Shown one piece after another: positions 24,927 to 27,341 of a stretch of 27,341 nucleotides of DNA; positions within the stretch are counted from its first letter, which is position 1; every line of letters starts with the position of its first letter. The notes below the pieces were generated by a model. The model did no database searches, was not told the origin of the DNA, and saw only the letters and a program-made list of their open reading frames with translations. The position numbers were made by a program, and so were the translations under genes. Source of the DNA: Flavobacterium psychrophilum (GTDB taxonomy: Bacteria > Bacteroidota > Bacteroidia > Flavobacteriales > Flavobacteriaceae); the NCBI GenBank assembly GCA_945869365.1, contig CAMBOW010000014.1, forward strand, positions 1 through 27,341. Reading direction: 5' to 3'.

Positions 24927-26870
24927 ATGAAAAACTTATCTCTTTTATTTTTCATTAGTCTAAGCACCGTTGTCTTTGCTCAAAACATACAGGGAGAATT
25001 TGACGAATTAGTCCAGGCAGAAAAACGCGCGGCCGCCAAAAAAATGCGGATGCAAATCAATCCAAATACCTATAATTATGATGTAGTGTATCACCGTTTA
25101 GACTTGACGGTTGATCCTGCTGACCAATACATTTCGGGAGAAGTAACCACCAAATACATCGCCAAAGAAGATTTGTCAACCGTGGTTTTTGAATTGTCAA
25201 ATGATTTAGACGTGAGCTCGGTGAAGCAAAGAGGCGTTTCGCTCTCCTTTAGCCGAAGCACCAACAACGAAGTAATTATCAATTTGCCTGCCGTGCAAAA
25301 CACAACGGTGCTCGATTCAGTGAGTATCACCTATTCCGGAATTCCTACCTCGTCAGGATTTGGGGCTTTTTCTGTAGGCACGCACAATAACGTTCCGGTA
25401 TTATGGACCTTGTCTGAGCCATTTGGCGCGATGGAATGGTGGCCCTGCAAACAAGATTTGAACGATAAAATTGACAGCATTGACGTGTACATTACTACTC
25501 CAAGTAATTACACTGCGGTAGCCAATGGGTTAGAACAATCCAAAGTTGCAGTAGGTGGCGGAAATAGCAAAACGCACTTTCGTCATGGGTATCCAATTCC
25601 GGCCTATTTGATTGCCATTGCGGTAACCAATTATGCCATTTATACCCAACAAGCCGGATTAGGCACTCCTGAAAGTCCCTTTTTCCCGATTGTAAATTAT
25701 CAATATCCGGAGACTGCTGCCACCAATACAACCAGTTTGGCAGTAACCCCTTCGATCATGAACTTTTTTGAAAATAAATTTGGCGCTTATCCGTTTCGCA
25801 ATGAAAAATATGGTCATGCGCAATTTAGCTGGGGTGGCGGAATGGAACATACCACGGTTTCTTTTATGACCGCAGGCAGCAATGGCGGATATAGCCGAAG
25901 TTTGATTGCGCACGAACTGGGTCATCAATGGTTTGGCGACAAAGTAACGTGTGGCACTTGGAAAGACATTTGGCTCAACGAAGGTTTTGCTACGTATATG
26001 GCTTCTATGGTAGTAGAGCACCTTGATGGTGCAGCTGCGTTTGTAACTAGCAAAAATTCGATGATTACCAGTATTACTTCGCAAGCAAGTGGAGCGGTCT
26101 ACCTCACCGATACCGAAGCGCTCGATGTGAACCGAATATTTAGCAGCCGTTTATCCTACAACAAAGGAGCAATGGTCTTGCACATGTTGCGTTACAAACT
26201 GGGTGATACTGGATTCTTTCAAGGATTGCTCAATTACTTAAACGATCCAGATTTGGCTTATGCCTATGCGGTAACTCCAGATCTTCAGTTGCATTTAGAA
26301 GCTACATCAGGCGTAAATTTGACTGAGTTTTTTAATGACTGGGTATACAAACAAGGCTATCCAATCTACACTATTACAACCCAAAACATTGCTCCTGGTC
26401 AAGCTCGCGTTACAATTAATCAAGCACAATCTCACAGTTCTGTTTCGTTTTTTGAGATGCCTGTTCCGGTAAAATTAACTGGAACTGGAGGACAATCCAT
26501 AGATTTACGTTTAGAAAACACTACCAACGGGCAACAATTTATTGTCAATGTGCCTTTTGTGGTTACCGGAATTGTTTTTAACGCCAATAAAGATATTATT
26601 TCTAAAAATGGTTCGGCTACATTGGGCAGTGCCTCATTTGAATTGAGTGAATTGGTTGGGGTGTATCCCAATCCAACAAGCTCAGAAATAAACATCAGCC
26701 TCCCTAATACAATTGCATTTGAAAATTGTGAAGTATTTAATGCGTTGGGGCAAAAAATAGGTACATACAACAGCACTCAATTTACTATTGACCAACTGGC
26801 TGTAGGCATGTATTCCTTGGTAATCAATACCTCAGAGGGAAGTATTCATAAAAATATCATAAAAAAATAA
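24927..26870 (+). CDS. Secreted M1-family aminopeptidase with T9SS sorting domain
   Basis: This 647-residue protein starts with a signal peptide (about 1-18, ending VVFA-Q). The N-terminal beta domain (about 45-230) leads to the gluzincin catalytic domain: HELGH at 329-333 and a downstream Glu352 give the HExxH-x18-E zinc site. The exopeptidase motif reads GGMEH (304-308), with the substrate-binding Glu307 kept and the usual Asn of GAMEN replaced by His. The C-terminal domain of long M1 enzymes is missing; instead residues about 565-647 are a T9SS type A domain with GVYPNPTSSEINIS, GMYSLVI and a lysine-rich end. It should therefore be secreted or surface bound and trim peptides for nutrient uptake. 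It is alone behind its own promoter. Confidence 0.93.
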   Translation: MKNLSLLFFISLSTVVFAQNIQGEFDELVQAEKRAAAKKMRMQINPNTYNYDVVYHRLDLTVDPADQYISGEVTTKYIAKEDLSTVVFELSNDLDVSSVKQRGVSLSFSRSTNNEVIINLPAVQNTTVLDSVSITYSGIPTSSGFGAFSVGTHNNVPVLWTLSEPFGAMEWWPCKQDLNDKIDSIDVYITTPSNYTAVANGLEQSKVAVGGGNSKTHFRHGYPIPAYLIAIAVTNYAIYTQQAGLGTPESPFFPIVNYQYPETAATNTTSLAVTPSIMNFFENKFGAYPFRNEKYGHAQFSWGGGMEHTTVSFMTAGSNGGYSRSLIAHELGHQWFGDKVTCGTWKDIWLNEGFATYMASMVVEHLDGAAAFVTSKNSMITSITSQASGAVYLTDTEALDVNRIFSSRLSYNKGAMVLHMLRYKLGDTGFFQGLLNYLNDPDLAYAYAVTPDLQLHLEATSGVNLTEFFNDWVYKQGYPIYTITTQNIAPGQARVTINQAQSHSSVSFFEMPVPVKLTGTGGQSIDLRLENTTNGQQFIVNVPFVVTGIVFNANKDIISKNGSATLGSASFELSELVGVYPNPTSSEINISLPNTIAFENCEVFNALGQKIGTYNSTQFTIDQLAVGMYSLVINTSEGSIHKNIIKK

Positions 26871-26890
26871 CAAGCCTCTGGCTGTATAAC

Positions 26891-26918
26891 CAAAAGTAAG
26901 GTGAAAACCTTACTTTTG
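26891..26918 (+). terminator. Hairpin after the aminopeptidase gene
   Basis: A perfect 12-bp stem (CAAAAGTAAGGT / ACCTTACTTTTG) with a GAAA tetraloop starts 20 bases after the stop codon. The T run is short (four) and interrupted by G, so termination may be partial. Its right arm overlaps the -7 element of the next gene. Confidence 0.65.
26911..26918 (+). promoter_or_regulatory. -7 promoter element for the site-2 protease gene
   Basis: TACTTTTG matches TAnnTTTG perfectly and lies 29 bases before the ATG at 26948. A TTG in the -33 position was not seen. The element is part of the hairpin's right arm. Confidence 0.45.
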
Positions 26919-26947
26919 TGCGTTTATAAAACTACACTTCTCTATTT

Positions 26948-27341
26948 ATGGAAATAGCCATCAAGTTGTCTCAATTTTTATTGAGCTTGTCCTTACTGAT
27001 CATCCTGCACGAATTGGGTCATTTTATACCGGCCAAATTATTTAAAACCCGGGTTGAAAAATTTTACTTGTTTTTTGACATCAAGTTTTCTTTACTCAAA
27101 AAGAAAATTGGAGAAACCGAATACGGGATTGGCTGGCTTCCACTTGGAGGATATGTGAAAATATCGGGGATGATTGACGAAAGCATGGACAAAGAGCAAA
27201 TGGCTTTGCCGCCACAACCCTGGGAGTTTCGAAGCAAACCCGCTTGGCAACGTCTCATCATCATGTTGGGTGGCGTAGCTGTAAATTTTGTTTTGGCCTT
27301 TGTGATTTATATTGGAATGACTTTTTACTACGGTGAATTAT
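26948..27341 (+). CDS. rseP: RseP-type site-2 intramembrane zinc metalloprotease, 3' partial
   Basis: The frame begins at ATG 26948 ([17 protein letters not shown]) and is still open at the window end, giving 131 codons. The first membrane helix carries the zinc motif HELGH (residues 21-25). Then come the conserved [14 protein letters not shown] and [25 protein letters not shown] of the S2P/RseP (M50) family. RseP cleaves anti-sigma factors and residual signal peptides in the inner membrane. About two thirds of the protein, including the PDZ region and the second active-site motif, is outside the window. It follows the aminopeptidase gene by 77 bases. In a Bacteroidota genome it may be labelled site-2 protease or M50 family. 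Confidence 0.93.
   Translation, partial: MEIAIKLSQFLLSLSLLIILHELGHFIPAKLFKTRVEKFYLFFDIKFSLLKKKIGETEYGIGWLPLGGYVKISGMIDESMDKEQMALPPQPWEFRSKPAWQRLIIMLGGVAVNFVLAFVIYIGMTFYYGEL

Noticed and set aside
25659..26084. A 141-codon open frame opposite the M1 aminopeptidase catalytic region
   Set aside because: It is the antisense shadow of the HExxH region, with no independent support.
1..27341. A defence system, prophage, transposon or other new multi-gene system
   Set aside because: I looked for nucleases, helicases, reverse transcriptases, integrases, toxin pairs and terminal repeats and found none; the genes are conserved housekeeping and envelope functions.

Overview
The window is a chromosomal stretch from a member of the Bacteroidota, most likely Flavobacteriaceae and probably Flavobacterium or a close relative. 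This rests on two proteins with C-terminal type IX secretion (T9SS type A) sorting signals, a GldH gliding lipoprotein, a CarboxypepD_reg-like TonB-dependent receptor, and several upstream sequences with the Bacteroidota -7 promoter motif TAnnTTTG. Shine-Dalgarno sequences are weak and DNA composition is moderately A+T rich. I saw no tRNA or rRNA genes, CRISPR arrays, insertion sequences, integrases or defence genes. The content is mostly housekeeping and envelope genes, and no intergenic gap exceeds about 200 bases.

Layout. Bases 1-6560 (+): the 3' part of a large secreted beta-helix/PKD-repeat protein with a T9SS signal, a strong terminator, then a TonB-dependent receptor. Bases 6669-8407 (-): an OmpA-family lipoprotein downstream of exodeoxyribonuclease III. 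The nuclease gene is divergent from a two-domain acyltransferase at 8525-10342 (+) that resembles the aminolipid synthase OlsF. Bases 10350-15764 (-): a tight five-gene set transcribed ricT, gldH, PBP1A, scoA, scoB, which links an Fe-S RNA-processing regulator, gliding motility, peptidoglycan synthesis and ketoacid CoA transfer. Bases 15926-17308 (-): TrhO tRNA hydroxylase with an extra C-terminal beta-barrel. Bases 17494-18978 (-): a bacilliredoxin and a D-2-hydroxyacid dehydrogenase. Bases 19092-24730 (-): the run serS, TPR protein, DUF4286 protein, rsmA, mgtE. Bases 24927-27341 (+): a secreted M1 aminopeptidase with a T9SS tail, then the start of an RseP-type site-2 protease cut by the window edge.

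Common themes are the outer membrane and surface (TonB receptor, OmpA lipoprotein, T9SS cargo, GldH, PBP1A, RseP, aminolipid synthesis) and translation (SerS, RsmA, TrhO). Points most worth a second look are the TrhO fusion to an EF-Tu-domain-2-like barrel, near-identical tandem repeats in the surface protein, the cysteine-rich RicT N-terminus and N/K-rich tail, an intergenic palindromic element at about 19006-19080 that may be a dispersed repeat, and a hairpin that overlaps the likely rseP promoter. I did not find a clear new multi-gene system and say so plainly.
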